A stretch of 6,567 bases of DNA from Bacteroides sp. (GTDB taxonomy: Bacteria; Bacteroidota; Bacteroidia; Bacteroidales; Bacteroidaceae). Made by a program: the position numbers and the translations under genes. The notes under the pieces are model-generated. The model saw only the letters and a list, made by a program, of their open reading frames with translations. It was not told where the DNA came from and did no database searches. Every line of letters starts with the position of its first letter. Within the stretch, counting starts at the first letter, position 1. The stretch spans positions 1 through 6,567 of the forward strand of contig JAFYML010000208.1 in NCBI GenBank assembly GCA_017556595.1, in the 5' to 3' direction. This document shows, in pieces, positions 5,835 through 6,567 of this stretch.

Positions 5835-6326
5835 ATGAACACAAAAGATTTGGAAAAACAATTCGAGGCATTGATAACCGAGCATCAGCAGATTATATAT
5901 AAGGTGTGCTACATGTATGCCACTGATGATTATACGCTCGATGAACTCTATCAAGAATCGGTTATTAATCTTTGGAAGGGATATGCTCATTTTCGTGAGG
6001 AAAGCAAGGCATCCACATGGATTTACCGCATTGCGATGAATACTTGTATCTCTTATTTCCGAAAATCGTCATCGCGCCCCCAAACGGTACCGTTATCATT
6101 TGATTTGGAGGCAACGTTGATGGATGAAAAGGAGGGAAGTTACTATTTGCAAGAACTTTACCGCATGATAAGCAAGCTGGGCAAGATGGAGCGCGCACTG
6201 ATTTTGCTTTGGCTTGATGAACGTTCTTACCAAGAGATTTCAGACATCTTAGGTATTTCGCTCACTAATGTGGGCACTCGACTTAACCGTGTGAAAGAGA
6301 AATTGAAAGAAATGTCTAACAATTAA
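5835..6326 (+). CDS. ECF-type RNA polymerase sigma factor (second module)
   Basis: 163 residues with sigma regions 2 and 4 only. Region 2 is about 10-77: 'TLDELYQESVINLWKGY' (34-50) is the core-binding helix and 'SKASTWIYRIAMNTCISYFRK' (57-77) the -10 recognition part. Region 4 is about 113-158, with the helix-turn-helix 'SYQEISDILGISLTNVGTRLNRVKEKL' (131-157). The 'ISxxNVGxxxxRxKEKL' form belongs to a common Bacteroidota sigma group and differs clearly from the first sigma factor ('LKASYHHA'), so the two are not recent duplicates. The start at 5835 leaves about 15 bases after an ECF-like promoter, suggesting autoregulation. The following membrane-protein gene begins 12 bases after the stop and is probably its regulator. 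The stimulus and regulon are unknown. Confidence 0.92.
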   Translation: MNTKDLEKQFEALITEHQQIIYKVCYMYATDDYTLDELYQESVINLWKGYAHFREESKASTWIYRIAMNTCISYFRKSSSRPQTVPLSFDLEATLMDEKEGSYYLQELYRMISKLGKMERALILLWLDERSYQEISDILGISLTNVGTRLNRVKEKLKEMSNN

Positions 6327-6338
6327 CACATTGATAGT

Positions 6339-6567
6339 ATGAATTTAGACGAACTTAAGAAAGGTTGGGGTGTATTGAACGAACGCCTATCGCAAAACGA
6401 AGTGGTTAGCCAACGTATTATAAAGGAGATGATTCTTTGCAAAACCAATTCGGCATACGATAATATTTATCGGGCAAGCAAATGGAGCTTGATGGTTATC
6501 TTCTTTGCCGGTTTGTTGCTTCCATTTGCCAAGATGCAGGGCATGCCCATTTATCGAGAAACGTTTA
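6339..6567 (+). CDS. small membrane protein downstream of the second sigma factor, N-terminal part (3' end outside the window)
   Basis: The frame opens with ATG at 6339, 12 bases after the sigma stop, and stays open to the right edge (76 complete codons). It begins 'MNLDELKKGWGVLNERL', a charged N-terminus of about 48 residues with likely amphipathic helices ('VVSQRIIKEMI' at 22-32). A hydrophobic segment follows at about 49-64 ('WSLMVIFFAGLLLPFA'), probably the first transmembrane helix, since there is no signal peptide. Similar 'LxELKxxWGxLNExL' starts are familiar from membrane proteins encoded beside this sigma type in Bacteroidales. A role as the cognate membrane-bound anti-sigma is inferred from position and topology. 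The total length, helix number and any periplasmic domain are not visible. Confidence 0.75.
   Translation, partial: MNLDELKKGWGVLNERLSQNEVVSQRIIKEMILCKTNSAYDNIYRASKWSLMVIFFAGLLLPFAKMQGMPIYRETF

Noticed and set aside
6314..6319. Another GTCTAA near the end of the second sigma gene
   Set aside because: No AAC/ACC-type box lies about 20 bases upstream, and it falls in codons for the sigma C-terminus; a chance match.

Overview
The window looks like the chromosome of a member of the Bacteroidales (Bacteroides/Prevotella-like gut or oral lineage). The evidence is the low-to-moderate GC, the weak Shine-Dalgarno signals, a secreted GH51/GH43 glycosidase pair, two ECF sigma factors with sequence features typical of Bacteroidota, and a small 'PFxVPxGYF' membrane protein next to one of them. 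The genus cannot be fixed from the sequence alone. No mobile element, CRISPR array, tRNA or rRNA was seen, and no stretch longer than 300 bases lacks a gene.

Layout. (1) Bases 1-2430, + strand: the C-terminal part of a GH51-type alpha-L-arabinofuranosidase, then 16 bases later a GH43 glycosidase with a CBM6-like module and an unusual C-terminal membrane anchor. These probably form the end of an operon for arabinose-containing plant polysaccharides. (2) 2447-3364, +: ribonuclease Z, the tRNA 3'-end processing enzyme, 16 bases behind the GH43 gene and perhaps served by a promoter inside it. (3) 3361-4890, +: an ECF sigma factor, a small single-pass membrane protein (candidate anti-sigma) and a secreted helical protein with a Gly/Asn/Arg-rich tail. 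A strong + strand hairpin terminator follows at 4922-4962. (4) 4943-5740, - strand: mazG, the NTP pyrophosphohydrolase, convergent with module 3; its last codons are read from the same DNA as the terminator. (5) 5786-6567, +: a second, different ECF sigma factor and the start of a small membrane protein that runs off the window.

The main regulatory observation is a pair of matching ECF-type promoters, one before the first sigma gene and one before the candidate anti-sigma gene. They share a 10-base upstream box and a 7-base downstream box at identical spacing (exactly 606 bases apart), with a divergent 12-base spacer. This suggests that the sigma factor drives its own gene and, separately, its regulator. 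The second sigma gene has a related element with the same GTCTAA -10 box but a different -35 box, suggesting a second self-driven circuit with different specificity.

There is no clearly new multi-gene system here. The points most worth checking are the duplicated ECF promoter, the membrane-anchored GH43, the terminator embedded in the mazG 3' end, and the uncharacterised partners of the two sigma factors.
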